Positions 32,722 to 42,825 are shown, numbered from the stretch's first letter. The stretch: DNA of 64,000 nt from Candidatus Binatia bacterium (GCA_951812575.1 OX638322.1:1363925-1427924), one strand, 5' to 3'. Numbers and translations are program-made. Notes: generated from the letters alone by a model not told the origin.

Positions 32722-34383
32722 CTAATACCCCCCAAACCCCATATCGGTGGTGGCCTGGGCGTCCGGGTCGGTGCACACATTGACTAAGGCCGGCTTACCG
32801 CTGGCAAGCGCCCGCTCAATCGCGGCCCTGATGTCGGCGGGGTTCTCGACATACTCCCCGTAGCCACCCAGCGCTTCGACCATCTTGTCATAGCGCTGAT
32901 GGCCAAGCTCGCGGCCGACATTCTGCCGGCCCTGTTTGTCGCCGGCCGTCATATACCCGGTCTGGCGCGAGGTGAAACCGGCGTTGTTTGAGACCACGAC
33001 GACAATAGGGATGTTATGCCGAATGGCCGAGTCCATCTCCATGCCATTCCAGCCGAAGGCCCCGTCGCCGGACAGGACCAGGACGGGTTTGTCCGGCGCC
33101 GCGACCTTGGCTCCGATGCCGAACGGCACGCCCACGCCCATACAGCCGTGCGGGCCGGCATTGAGACTGCCGCCGGCGGCATACACGGGAATGGACTGGC
33201 GAGCAAAATTGAGGATTTCATGCCCGTCCACGACCAGAATGGTGTCACGGCTGATCGTCTCGCGAACTTCCTTGCACAAGCGGAGCGGATGGACCGGGGT
33301 GGCGTCCGAGTGCAGCAGCGGAGCCGAGCGCTCCATATTGGTGCGTTGTTTGGCCGCAAGCTGGGCAACCCAGGCGGTTTCCTGATGGGGGTCGAACTGG
33401 CCGCTGGCTTCTTCTGTCAACTGCTGCAAGACGAGCTTGGCGTCGCCGACAATGCCGACGGCCACCCCCTGATTATGACCGATGGCTCTGCCATCCAGAT
33501 TGACGTTGATAAATTTTGCCGTGGGAGAAAAACGGGGGGCGCGGAGAAACGACAGCATGGAGTTTGCCCTGGCGCCAATGACCAGCACCACGTCGGCCTC
33601 GCGAAAGGCCATCGACCGGGCTGCGGGAAAGGCGTGGGTATGGTCCTCAGGAATGACGCCACGACCCTGCGGGGTGGTGAAAAAAGGAACGCCGGTGGCC
33701 TCGACAAAGCGTTGCAGTTCCGCACTGGCTCCCGACCACAGGATGCCGCTGCCGGTCACAATGAGGGGTTTCTCGGCCTGGGCCAAGAGGGCAATGGCTT
33801 GCTTGACCAGGGCCGGATCTCCAGCCGGCCGACTTTCGACCCGATAATTCTCCGGCCAGTAGATTTTCTCTTCATCAACCTTATGGGCCAGAATATCGCC
33901 CGGTAAATCGAGATACACTGGGCCTTTCTTGCCGTCCATGGCCTCACGAAAGGCGATGCTGACATACTCGGGAACCCGCTGGGCCATATCAATACGATAG
34001 GCCGCCTTGACCACAGGCTTCATCATGGCGACCTGGTCCATCTCCTGAAAGGCATCAAGCGTGGTCGCCCGCATGGGAGCGGACCCCCCAATGGCAACAA
34101 TCGGAGCGGAATCCGCCCAGGCGTTGGCCAGTCCGGTCACGGCATTAGCCGTGCCAGGACCGGACGGCGTAATACAGATGCCGGGCTTGCCCGTGACCCG
34201 CGCGTAGGCGTGGGCCATCATGGCCGCGGCCTGTTCGTGGCGGACATAGATGCCCTGCATGCCCAGGTCGAGACAGGCCGCCGCGGTGCCGCTGGTCGGT
34301 CCGCCCATCATGAAGAAAACGGTATCGACGTTCTCTCGCTTGAAACTCTGTGCGATCAGTTCTTCGCCACGCATAGTGCCCAT
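32722..34383 (-). CDS. ThDP-dependent enzyme (acetolactate synthase / oxalyl-CoA decarboxylase family)
   Basis: 553 residues with the three-domain ThDP layout. Active-site Glu in YVRHEQAAAMMAHAYA; central FAD/NAD-like domain; the GDG...NN ThDP/Mg motif in LSGDGAFGWNGMEMD followed by VVVVSNNAGF. No regulatory subunit lies nearby, so a catabolic decarboxylase/lyase such as oxalyl-CoA decarboxylase is more likely than acetolactate synthase; this is inference. MGTMRGEEL start at 34383; ATG 34374 is an alternative. It ends 16 bp before the ligase start. Confidence 0.88.
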   Translation of the reverse strand: MGTMRGEELIAQSFKRENVDTVFFMMGGPTSGTAAACLDLGMQGIYVRHEQAAAMMAHAYARVTGKPGICITPSGPGTANAVTGLANAWADSAPIVAIGGSAPMRATTLDAFQEMDQVAMMKPVVKAAYRIDMAQRVPEYVSIAFREAMDGKKGPVYLDLPGDILAHKVDEEKIYWPENYRVESRPAGDPALVKQAIALLAQAEKPLIVTGSGILWSGASAELQRFVEATGVPFFTTPQGRGVIPEDHTHAFPAARSMAFREADVVLVIGARANSMLSFLRAPRFSPTAKFINVNLDGRAIGHNQGVAVGIVGDAKLVLQQLTEEASGQFDPHQETAWVAQLAAKQRTNMERSAPLLHSDATPVHPLRLCKEVRETISRDTILVVDGHEILNFARQSIPVYAAGGSLNAGPHGCMGVGVPFGIGAKVAAPDKPVLVLSGDGAFGWNGMEMDSAIRHNIPIVVVVSNNAGFTSRQTGYMTAGDKQGRQNVGRELGHQRYDKMVEALGGYGEYVENPADIRAAIERALASGKPALVNVCTDPDAQATTDMGFGGY

Positions 34384-34430
34384 ATGTTACCTCCCTTGTG
34401 TAAGCATAAGAATGTTTTGTAGTCCGCATC

Positions 34431-37070
34431 TCAATACCACTCGAAGCTGGCTCGTAGGTAGTAGAACCCGCCGCTGAACCCATAGGGTGAGATAACGGGG
34501 TATTTTTGGCCGGCTCCGCCGGCGTACGGGTTTCGGGTCGGATACGTGTCAAACAGATTCTGCGCGCCTACCGCTATCGTCACGGCGTCTGCGAAAGTGT
34601 ACGACACTTCCAGATCGACGAGTAGGCGGGCGTGTGCATAGATTTTCTCGGAGGGATCAAATCCGCCTTGCAACTCGGTGAAGTCGTCATAGTAATGCAG
34701 CCGGGTGAGGAAACGCCAGGCACCCTGGACGTGGTCGGCCATGAGCGAGAAGCGGAATTGCGGCTCAGAATCTTCAAGCTGCCGCAATTGCACCGCCGGA
34801 TCGATGATAGCCGGATTAAACGAATCAATCTCCGTGTTGTTCCAGTTGCCGGCAAACGTAAACAGGGTGCTGCCGCCAAGCAGCTCCAGGGGATAGGTGG
34901 CCACGACATCCACTCCCTGTGTGGTCCGGTCATAATCGTTAGTGAAATATTGTATGAAGCCTCCCGCGCGTGCAGTGACGCCGCTGGGAGCCAGGGCCAC
35001 GACATCATCCTGGGTGATAGGCAGCCGGCCGGTCAGGGCAATCTGGTTTCTGACTTCCGTGTTGTAATAGTCAATGGTGATGGACAGGCCGCCGAGGTTG
35101 AGTACCGTGCCAACGGAAAAGGTAATGGAGGTCTCGGGCTTGAGCGGCTTGGAGCCCTTGCGTCGTGAAAGCGGGTCGTCCGCCGGCAGAATGAGACGAT
35201 CAATCTGCGTGACGCCGCCGGTGTCGGGGTCAATGGCGACGTCGGTCGTCAGGTCGATATAGTTCGTCTGCCCCACGGTTGGGGCGCGAAAGCCGGTGTT
35301 GATCGAGCCGCGCAGCGCCAGGTAGTCGCCGAAGAGGTTCCAACGCGCGGCGAGCTTGCCGTCCAGCGAGTCGCCGATCTGCTCATAATTCTCATACCGT
35401 CCCGCGGCGGCAAACAATACATCCTCGAAGACATCGGTTTCCAGATCGAGATAGGCGGCGAAGCTGCCCCGGTCGGCCACCCCCGCGTTCTCCGGCGGCA
35501 CGCCCTGATACCCGTCGGAGCCAACACGCACGCCCTGGTGTACGAGACTCTTGACGACCGCGTAGGAGTTCGGCTCACCGGCCTCGATCTCGAACTCCTC
35601 CTCGCGATATTCCAGTCCGAAGGCGACATTCAGCGGAGAGTAGAACAGGCCGAAGTCGAACAGCCGGGACAGGTCTAGGTTGAATACCCGGTCCCGCTCG
35701 GCATAGGCACGCGGCTTGTATTCCGTTGGAATCGCCATTTTGAGGTGGGCGAGCTGCAGATTAACGGTATCCATCGTCGTGATGTCTATGCGGTGCTGGC
35801 CGAAAACGGCGCTCATGTCGTAGTGCCAGCCGTCGAGCAGCGAGGTCGCGCTGTACAGTGTCCCACGCAGGCCGAAGGCGATACTCCAGTCGGTTCCGGT
35901 GGCCTCGATGCGGGGTGTAAAGCCGCCTGGAAAGCGCTGGTTGAGTGCGAAACAGTTCGGGTTGGCCGCGACCGCGGCCAACCCGGCTGGGTCGGGCAGG
36001 TGATCCACGATATTGACGGTCGGGCAGTTGCCGGACCTGCCGTCGTCGGTCAGGTCAGCGACCAGCACTGTCTGGCCTCCGTCGTTGGAGAACAGACTAT
36101 GACGGGTGTTGGGGTTCCGGTAATACCAGGTGTCCTCTATTTGGCGTTCGGCATAGTTGCCGAAGGCGTAGATTTTGTGATGGTCACCGAGGTCAAGGCC
36201 GAGATTGCCAAAGAATTTATAGTCGTAGTTTAAGTTCTGCGCGCCCCAAATCTGGGTTGCCGGCCGGCGCACGTGGGTATTGCCGGCCTCGATCAGCGCC
36301 CGCGCGTCGTCACGCTGCACGCTGCGGCTGGTCGCGTCGGCCTCGGCGTACTCGAAGCTGAAGTTGGCAAAGCCTCTGTCGGTCAAGGGCAGGCCGATAT
36401 TGCCGGCCACGTCCACCAAGTCGCCGTCTCCGTGGTAGTGCTGGCCCCAGCGAGCTTCGAGCGTACCGCCCTGGGGTGCGTCGCGCAGCACGAAGTTCAT
36501 CACACCGGCCACGGCGTCCGAGCCGTACTGGGCGCCGGCCCCGTCGCGCAGGACTTCTACCCGTTTGAGAGCAATGGACGGGATCGAGCCCACGTCAACT
36601 CCGTGCGATCCCTGGGCCAGGCCGAAGCTCCAGGTGGTAATCGCCGCGGAGCGGTGCCGGCGTTTGCCGTTGACCAGTACGAGGGTCGAGTCCGGCGGCA
36701 GGCCGCGCAGCTTGGCCGGGCGGACCAGGGCGTTCACGTCACCGATGGCGTTCTGGGTGATGTTGTAGGATGGAATATTGGCGGACAGCAGCGAGTCCAT
36801 GTCCCGTATCCCGTAATTCCGGAAACTGTCTCCGTCGATCACGTCCACCGGTACCGGCGAATCTTCCGCGGAGCGCCCGGGCAGTCGGGAGCCGACGACC
36901 TGGAGGCCTTCCAGTTCCAGGGCCGGCCGCGGCGGTTGTTCGTCTTGTGCGGCCTGGGCCAGCTGTTCCCCGTTCTGCGGCGCGTCTTGTGCAGCGGCCA
37001 TTTGTCCGACCGCCAGGGACGCGCCGGTCAGGCTCATCAACACGGTATACCTCACCCATTGCCATTTCAT
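34431..37070 (-). CDS. TonB-dependent outer-membrane receptor 1
   Basis: About 879 residues. Signal peptide MKWQWVRYTVLMSLTGASLA…AQ, then a short linker, the plug domain (SPVPVDVIDGDSFRNYGIRD, KLRGLPPDSTLVLVNGKRRH, IPSIALKRVEVLRDGAGAQY) and a 22-strand beta barrel ending FYYLRASFEWY with a terminal aromatic. Imports large ligands (siderophores, vitamin-like compounds or sugars) using TonB energy. The start ATG 37070 follows GAGGAG; GTG 37076 is an alternative. Similar throughout to the next gene, a tandem duplicate. Confidence 0.93.
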   Translation of the reverse strand: MKWQWVRYTVLMSLTGASLAVGQMAAAQDAPQNGEQLAQAAQDEQPPRPALELEGLQVVGSRLPGRSAEDSPVPVDVIDGDSFRNYGIRDMDSLLSANIPSYNITQNAIGDVNALVRPAKLRGLPPDSTLVLVNGKRRHRSAAITTWSFGLAQGSHGVDVGSIPSIALKRVEVLRDGAGAQYGSDAVAGVMNFVLRDAPQGGTLEARWGQHYHGDGDLVDVAGNIGLPLTDRGFANFSFEYAEADATSRSVQRDDARALIEAGNTHVRRPATQIWGAQNLNYDYKFFGNLGLDLGDHHKIYAFGNYAERQIEDTWYYRNPNTRHSLFSNDGGQTVLVADLTDDGRSGNCPTVNIVDHLPDPAGLAAVAANPNCFALNQRFPGGFTPRIEATGTDWSIAFGLRGTLYSATSLLDGWHYDMSAVFGQHRIDITTMDTVNLQLAHLKMAIPTEYKPRAYAERDRVFNLDLSRLFDFGLFYSPLNVAFGLEYREEEFEIEAGEPNSYAVVKSLVHQGVRVGSDGYQGVPPENAGVADRGSFAAYLDLETDVFEDVLFAAAGRYENYEQIGDSLDGKLAARWNLFGDYLALRGSINTGFRAPTVGQTNYIDLTTDVAIDPDTGGVTQIDRLILPADDPLSRRKGSKPLKPETSITFSVGTVLNLGGLSITIDYYNTEVRNQIALTGRLPITQDDVVALAPSGVTARAGGFIQYFTNDYDRTTQGVDVVATYPLELLGGSTLFTFAGNWNNTEIDSFNPAIIDPAVQLRQLEDSEPQFRFSLMADHVQGAWRFLTRLHYYDDFTELQGGFDPSEKIYAHARLLVDLEVSYTFADAVTIAVGAQNLFDTYPTRNPYAGGAGQKYPVISPYGFSGGFYYLRASFEWY

Positions 37071-37094
37071 GCTCACTCCTCACCCTAACAGCTT

Positions 37095-39695
37095 TTATCC
37101 CCACTCGAACCCGGCCCTGAAATAGTAGAATCCGCCGTTATACCCATACGGAGAGACGACCGGGTATTTCATGCCATGGCGGCCGGCATACTTGTTTTTG
37201 GTCGGATACGTATCGAACAGATTTTGCGCGCCAAGCGACAGGGTCACGCCGCTGAACACGCCGTCGAAAAAGGTATAGGACGCTTCCAGGTCGAGCAGGG
37301 CGCGCGCGTGGGCGTGGACGGGGTCTGTGGGCCTGAATATCGGGAAATCTTTGAAATCGTCATAGTAATGGAGCCGGGTGAGCAACCGCCACGGTCCCCA
37401 GCTATGGTCTGCGCTCAGCGTGAAGCGGAACTCCGGCTCGGTGTTCTCAATCTGGGCGGTCCGCAGGTCATTGGTGATTTGCGGGTTGCGCGTATCGACC
37501 TTGGTGGTGTTCCAGTTCCCGGCAAAGGTGAACATGGTAGCGCCCGCCCTGCCGCCGAACCACTCCAGAGGGTAGGTCGCCACGACATCGAACCCCTGGG
37601 TCGTGGTACCGAAGTCGTTGTTGAAATAGCTGACTTGGCCACCCCCTCCTCTGTTCATGAAGAGGTCGATGCCGGCGGCGGCCAAGGCGGCTTTATCGGC
37701 CTCGGTGAGGAGGAAATTCTGGCTTAACATAATCCGACGGCGCACCTCCATATTATAGTAGTCGGCGGTGACGGACAGGCTGCCGAGCGTGATGATCGCG
37801 CCGAGGCTGAAGCTGGTTGAGTGTTCCGGGCTCAGCGGCTTGCCGCCCTTCTGTTGGGCAATGGGGTCATTGCCCGACAGCACGTAGGTGAGGTTCAGTT
37901 CGCCGGTCTCGGCGTTGAGGCTCGAGGTTATATTCCGATAGTTGGTCTGCCCGACGGTTGGCGCCCGAAAGTTCGTCCCGATGGAGCCGCGCAGCGCCAG
38001 GTAGTCGTCAAGCAGACTCCAGCGGGCGGCCAGCTTGCCATTGAGAGATTCCCCGATGCCGGTATGGTGCTCAAACCGACCGGCGGCGGTGAGCAACACA
38101 TCGGTCAGAACATCGGCCTCCAGGTCGAGATACGCGCCAAAACTGTCCCGGCTGGCCTCGACCGCCTCTGCGGGCGACGTGCCAGGGTAGCCGGAGACTG
38201 CGACCGCGAGGCCCTGTCGGGCCAGCACGTCGTCACGGAAATAGGAATTCGGCTCCCCGGTTCCGCTCTCAAAGGTTTCTTCACGGTACTCCAGGCCGAA
38301 GGCCACGTTCAGCGGAGAAGCGAACAGGCCGATGTCGAATGGCCGGGAGAGGTCCAGGTTGAAAATCTTGTCTCGCTCCTCGTACCTGCGGGTTCTGTAC
38401 TGGGTCGGAATCGCTGCCTTAAAGTGGATCAGATTCGGATTCACGCTGTTCCTGAGGTAGGTGTTCATGCTGTTCTGACCGAACCCGGCACTCAGGTCGT
38501 AGTGCCAGCCGTCCAGCAAGGCGTAGGCGCTGCGCAGACTTCCGCGCAGGCCGAAGACGAGGCTCCAGTCGTTCACGACGCCCCGGAACCGAGGGGTGAA
38601 CCCGCCCGGAAATGCCTGGGCAAGGGCGTAGCAGTCGTCCTGGCCCAGCAGCGGGTCCAGAGCGGCTGGGCCGTGCGTCACATAATCGTTCGCCGTGATC
38701 GTCGGGCAGTTACCAGACATCCCGTCTGCGGACAGGTCGGCGACCAACAACTCATTGTCATTCGCGAACACACCCGGAAAACTGGCCGGATTGCGCCAGT
38801 AGAACGTGTCTTCAATCTCGCGCTCCGCATAATTGCCGAAGGCATACAGCTGATGGTCGTCGCCGAGGTCCAGGCCGAGGTTGCCGAAGAATTTATAATC
38901 GTACTTCACGTCCGGGGCGCCCCAGGGCTGGGCCGCCGACCTGCGGATAAAGGCGTTGCCGTTCTCGATCATGCGGCGGGCATCGTCGCGCTGCACGCTG
39001 CGGTTGGTCGAATCCGCGTTGGTAAACTCAAAGCTGAAGTTGGCAAAGCCGGCCTCGGTCAGCGGCAGGCCGACGTTGGCCGCGACATTCAGCCGGTCGC
39101 CGTCGCCGTGGTAATACTGCCCCAGATTGGTCTCCAGGCTGCCGCCCTCGGGCGCGTCGCGCAGCACGAAATTCAGCACCCCAGCTACCGCGTCGGACCC
39201 ATACTGCGCGCCGGCCCCATCGCGCAGGACCTCCACCCGTTTGAGGGCGATGGACGGGATGGAGGCAATATCCGTCCCATGCGAACCGCTCGCCAATCCA
39301 TAACTCCAGCGGGTAATCGCGGAGGAGCGGTGGCGGCGTTTGCCGTTGACCAGGACCAGGGTCGAATCCGGCGGCAGGCCGCGCAGCTTGGCCGGGCGGA
39401 CCAGGGCGGATTCAACACCGATGCCATACTGAAAAACCTTGTAGGATGGGACGGTCGCGGACAACAGGTCGTTCATATCCGTGGTGCCGTAGTGCTTGAG
39501 ACTGTCACCGTCAATGACGTCCACCGGCACGGGCGAATCCGCCGCAGAGCGGCCCGCCGATCGGGAGCCGACCACCCGGATTTCTTCAAGGCCGACGATC
39601 TCTTCTGCCTGGTCGGCCGGCTGCGCCCCGGCCGGCGGCGAGCCTGTCAAGACCAGGAGCAACACCAGCAAGAGTAAACGTGTCCAGCATCTCAT
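37095..39695 (-). CDS. TonB-dependent outer-membrane receptor 2
   Basis: 866 residues. Signal peptide MRCWTRLLLLVLLLVLTGSP, plug with SPVPVDVIDGDSLKHYGTTD and KLRGLPPDSTLVLVNGKRRH, and barrel ending FYYFRAGFEWG. Same architecture as receptor 1, and both differ in barrel segments that line the extracellular side. The codons for WTRLLL (from 39689) are part of a palindrome that recurs at 53962, so the 5' end of this gene has probably been reshaped by that element. The start has no obvious ribosome site, possibly for that reason. The next gene upstream is the truncated copy. Confidence 0.9.
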   Translation of the reverse strand: MRCWTRLLLLVLLLVLTGSPPAGAQPADQAEEIVGLEEIRVVGSRSAGRSAADSPVPVDVIDGDSLKHYGTTDMNDLLSATVPSYKVFQYGIGVESALVRPAKLRGLPPDSTLVLVNGKRRHRSSAITRWSYGLASGSHGTDIASIPSIALKRVEVLRDGAGAQYGSDAVAGVLNFVLRDAPEGGSLETNLGQYYHGDGDRLNVAANVGLPLTEAGFANFSFEFTNADSTNRSVQRDDARRMIENGNAFIRRSAAQPWGAPDVKYDYKFFGNLGLDLGDDHQLYAFGNYAEREIEDTFYWRNPASFPGVFANDNELLVADLSADGMSGNCPTITANDYVTHGPAALDPLLGQDDCYALAQAFPGGFTPRFRGVVNDWSLVFGLRGSLRSAYALLDGWHYDLSAGFGQNSMNTYLRNSVNPNLIHFKAAIPTQYRTRRYEERDKIFNLDLSRPFDIGLFASPLNVAFGLEYREETFESGTGEPNSYFRDDVLARQGLAVAVSGYPGTSPAEAVEASRDSFGAYLDLEADVLTDVLLTAAGRFEHHTGIGESLNGKLAARWSLLDDYLALRGSIGTNFRAPTVGQTNYRNITSSLNAETGELNLTYVLSGNDPIAQQKGGKPLSPEHSTSFSLGAIITLGSLSVTADYYNMEVRRRIMLSQNFLLTEADKAALAAAGIDLFMNRGGGGQVSYFNNDFGTTTQGFDVVATYPLEWFGGRAGATMFTFAGNWNTTKVDTRNPQITNDLRTAQIENTEPEFRFTLSADHSWGPWRLLTRLHYYDDFKDFPIFRPTDPVHAHARALLDLEASYTFFDGVFSGVTLSLGAQNLFDTYPTKNKYAGRHGMKYPVVSPYGYNGGFYYFRAGFEWG

Positions 39696-39724
39696 ATCTA
39701 TGATGGAGGGACACGTTCACTCTT
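39670..39724. repeat. 55-bp palindromic repeat, copy 1
   Basis: Arms AAGAGTAAACGTGTCC (39670-39685) and GGACACGTTCACTCTT (39709-39724) with a ~23-nt spacer that holds the receptor 2 start codon (39693-39695). A close copy in the opposite orientation is at 53962-54012. Confidence 0.85.
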
Positions 39725-39747
39725 GAGGCCGTATTGTCCTGATTTCC

Positions 39748-40341
39748 TCATACGCTGCCCTCGGGCGCGTCGCGCAGCACAAAATTCATCACCCCGGCCA
39801 CCGCGTCGGAGCCGTACTGCGCGCCGGCCCCATCGCGCAGGACCTCGACCCGTTTGAGGGCAATGGACGGGATTGAGCGGATGTCGACGCCGTGCGCCCC
39901 CTGCGCCTGCCCAAAGGTGAAGATGCTGATGGCGGACGAGCGGTGGCGGCGTTGGCCGTTGACCAGCACCAGGGTCGAGTCCGGCGGCAGGCCGCGCAGC
40001 TTGGCCGGGCGGACTAGCGAGTTCGCGTCACCGATGGAGTGCTGAGTAACGTTATAGGACGGAACAGTCGCGGCCAGCAGGTTGTTCAGGTCGCGGACGC
40101 CGTAATTCTTGAAGTTGTCGCCGTCGATGACGTCCACCGGTACGGGCGAATCCGCCGCGGAACGGCCAATCGACCGGGACCCGACCACCACGCGGAGATC
40201 CTCCAACTCCAGGGGCTGCTGTGTCTGCTCGACCTCCGGCGTACCGGTCTGTTCCGCGTCTTGTGCCGTGGCCAGTGGTGCACTCATTAAGACCACGAAG
40301 GACACTACGAGTCCGCATTGCCATCGCCCTGATTTCTTCAT
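39748..40341 (-). pseudogene. Truncated third TonB-dependent receptor (signal + plug only)
   Basis: 197 residues. It has a good ribosome site (AGGAGGAGGAG), a normal signal peptide (MKKSGRWQCGLVVSFVVLMS…AQ) and the plug up to AVAGVMNFVLRDAPEG, then SV and a stop. Receptors 1 and 2 continue into a ~680-residue barrel at this point. The missing barrel makes import impossible. It lies directly upstream of receptor 2 in the same orientation, as if the original third copy lost its barrel through recombination between repeats. Confidence 0.85.
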
Positions 40342-40624
40342 CTCAGCTCCTCCTCCTAGGTTGAGTCTCACGATTAACATAAACGGTCTGGTTCACGCCT
40401 TCTCGTAAGAACCGACAACCATGCCGCTCAAGATGGCGAACCAAGTCGCGGCGTTTCATTCGCTTGTGATAGACAATGGCCCACAGATAACCTCACGTCC
40501 TCGGATGGTCTCTATCCGCACGAGTGCAATTTGCCTCTCCTGTGTTGGCATATACATTCAGGATGCATATTTCCAAACACGGCTATCAATTCTTCGCTTA
40601 TAAGGAGGTCCTTCTTTGCTTCGC

Positions 40625-41272
40625 TCAACAACGCTTGCCTAGGAGCTGTTTTACCTCTTGGGCCATCCATTCCACACGATCCTTTCCCCAGAATCGTTTC
40701 CCGTCGACCACCCACGTTGGCACTCCTGGCACCTGGTCTCGGTCAAATGTGTTCAGTGCCTCTCGGGCTGCTCGTTTCGCCTCCTCGTCGAGTGCTCGTT
40801 GCAAGAGATAATTTGCATCAAGGCCAACTGACCGGGCAGCGTGGCGAATAACACTCTCGTCGTTTACATCCTGTCCTTGAATCCATGCTGCCCGGAATAA
40901 GGTCCGATCGAAATCCTCCTCCCGGCCCGTACCAACCGCTGCGTAGTAGGCTCGGGCCGGCAATTCTTCACGCCCGAACGGCGACTGACGCCACTGCGCT
41001 GCACGCGCTTCAAATACACCAGGAGCCAGGAAGTGAAGCTTGATCCCATAACGCTTCGCCCAACGCGCGCAATCTTCACGATGATACGCGCTCTTCCGGG
41101 GCGGTTCTTGACTACCGATCAGGTCCGCCACTCTCACTCCACGGTCATGAGGGATAAAAATAGGTCTGCGTTCAATTCGGACAGGCAGACCGGCCAGTTC
41201 CCGGTCTGCCAGCACCACCCCCAGATACGAATTGGGCGAATGATAGATCGTATAATTGGTAACAGTCAGCAT
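40625..41272 (-). CDS. HCCA isomerase-like DsbA-family protein
   Basis: 215 residues of the DsbA/GST-kappa fold. Where DsbA has CxxC, the N-terminal strand reads YHSPNSYLG, the Ser form of 2-hydroxychromene-2-carboxylate isomerases. Further block RRPIFIPHDRGVRVADL, C-terminal VPGVPTWVVDGKRFWGKDR. Probably isomerises aromatic-degradation intermediates with glutathione; substrate unknown. ATG 41272 is preferred because homology begins there, though the ribosome site is weak. The frame is open to 41380. Confidence 0.82.
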   Translation of the reverse strand: MLTVTNYTIYHSPNSYLGVVLADRELAGLPVRIERRPIFIPHDRGVRVADLIGSQEPPRKSAYHREDCARWAKRYGIKLHFLAPGVFEARAAQWRQSPFGREELPARAYYAAVGTGREEDFDRTLFRAAWIQGQDVNDESVIRHAARSVGLDANYLLQRALDEEAKRAAREALNTFDRDQVPGVPTWVVDGKRFWGKDRVEWMAQEVKQLLGKRC

Positions 41273-41328
41273 GTCGGCCTTTTGAGGTTCAATGGGACAC
41301 AGCACTAGCAGTGTTGTCCGGCCGGTTA

Positions 41329-41931
41329 TTATCTCACCATCTTTTTCTGCGATACCCACTCTTCTGCGGTCAGCGCCCATCGCTCATGATCGCGCCAGCG
41401 TCCAGCCACTTTTAAGTAACGGGGCGAGAACCCTTCTTTCCGAAACCCGAGCCGTTGTACTAGGTGAAGGGAGTCATCATTATCCGGCTGGATGTTCGCC
41501 TCCAGCCGATGGAGTCGTAGTCTCCGGAAGGCTTGGGAGATCACCGCGCGCAGTCCCGCTGTCATATAGCCCCGCCCATTGTGTGGGACAAATGCATAAT
41601 AGCCCAAATACCCTGAGCAGAACGTTCCCCGGACAATCTCGTTAATGTTGATAACCCCCGCAAGCTCATTCGCCTCGGTCCGTACCCAGTGGCCCACGTA
41701 GACAGACTGTTTGAGCCGCTTGAGGTAGGCTTCAAACGCCTCGACCGTTCGTGGAGGGGTCGCCCAATGACCGTGCAGCTTCCGGCTTCTGGCCACCGCG
41801 GCCAAAAACTCGTCTCGCCGCCGCCGCGATGGTCTCTCAAGAACGTCTCGCACTGTGCGGACCTCCCGTCTATGCACTCCTCTGAATAGTTGCTTGCCCA
41901 CAGCAAGCGAAACCGTGTAAGACACAAACAT
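41329..41931 (-). CDS. GNAT acetyltransferase (RimJ-like)
   Basis: 200 residues. The GNAT core has GVININEIVRGTF and SGYLGYYAFVPHNGRGYMTAG, with the acetyl-CoA loop in HNGRGYMTAGL, then HRLEANIQPDNDDSLHLVQRLGF. Closest in style to RimJ/RimL-type N-acetyltransferases. A later start (near residue 27) is possible. Divergent from the SDR gene across 32 bp. Confidence 0.88.
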   Translation of the reverse strand: MFVSYTVSLAVGKQLFRGVHRREVRTVRDVLERPSRRRRDEFLAAVARSRKLHGHWATPPRTVEAFEAYLKRLKQSVYVGHWVRTEANELAGVININEIVRGTFCSGYLGYYAFVPHNGRGYMTAGLRAVISQAFRRLRLHRLEANIQPDNDDSLHLVQRLGFRKEGFSPRYLKVAGRWRDHERWALTAEEWVSQKKMVR

Positions 41932-41963
41932 ACTGGAGATAACGGATCAAAAGGAGGAGCACG

Positions 41964-42725
41964 ATGGCAGGCGTATTAGCGGGAAAGATTGCGTTGATTA
42001 CCGGAGCCGGTTCAGGGATAGGGCGCGCCTCAGCCCTCGCCTTTGCGCGAGAGGGCGCAACCGTGGTGGTCAGCGATATCATTGTTGACGGGGGTGAGGA
42101 GACGGTCCAACTCGTTAAGGCGGCGGGAGGAGAAGCCCGCTTTCTTCAAGTCGATGTCTCCCAAGCCGCCGAGGTTGAGGGGCTCATCAGTCAGATCGTC
42201 GAAACGTACGGCCGCCTTGACTGCGCCTATAACAACGCGGGGATTGAAGGGGAAAATGTGTTGACCGCCGAAACCAGCGAAGAGGGTTGGGACCGCACTA
42301 TGGCGATCAATCTCAAAGGTGTCTGGCTGTGCATGAAATATGAGATTCTTCAGATGCTCAAGCAGGGCGGCGGTTCCATTGTGAACACCTCCTCGGCCTA
42401 TGGGTTGGTAGGGGGTTACCGCCTGCCGGCCTATATCGCCAGCAAGCATGGCGTGGTCGGGATTACGCGCTCAGCGGCGTTGGAATACGCGCAGAGCGGT
42501 ATCCGCGTGAACTGCGTCTGTCCGGGTGCGATTGAGACGCCCATGGTCAGTCGGCTGACCGAGGGTCAGCCCGAGATGGCCGACAAGATCGCAGAAATGG
42601 AGCCGGTCGGCCGGATGGGTCAGCCGGGAGAAATCGCTGAAGCCGTCGTCTGGCTCAGCTCAGACGCGGCCTCATTTGTGACCGGCCACACCATGTCGGC
42701 AGATGGCGGCTGGCTGGCCCAATAG
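41964..42725 (+). CDS. SDR-family NAD(P)-dependent oxidoreductase
   Basis: 253 residues. TGAGSGIG cofactor motif near residue 14, NNAG at 91, catalytic Ser in NTSSAYG and Tyr-Lys in YIASK. The chain ends in the usual DGGWLAQ loop. AAGGAGG precedes the ATG. Acts on an alcohol/ketone; the substrate is not clear. Confidence 0.93.
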   Translation: MAGVLAGKIALITGAGSGIGRASALAFAREGATVVVSDIIVDGGEETVQLVKAAGGEARFLQVDVSQAAEVEGLISQIVETYGRLDCAYNNAGIEGENVLTAETSEEGWDRTMAINLKGVWLCMKYEILQMLKQGGGSIVNTSSAYGLVGGYRLPAYIASKHGVVGITRSAALEYAQSGIRVNCVCPGAIETPMVSRLTEGQPEMADKIAEMEPVGRMGQPGEIAEAVVWLSSDAASFVTGHTMSADGGWLAQ

Positions 42726-42825
42726 TCTGCGGCGGTCTCGGGAAAAGACGGGAAGCCGCAGACGCCGTGGAGAGTCGGGTTAGCGGAGCGCAACTCGACT
42801 CTCCACATTTTGTCAGACGGCATCC

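Noticed and set aside
37821..39677. Open plus-strand frame of about 618 codons over receptor 2
   Set aside because: Antisense of a clear TonB receptor; composition is a mirror of barrel codons and it has no recognisable domain.
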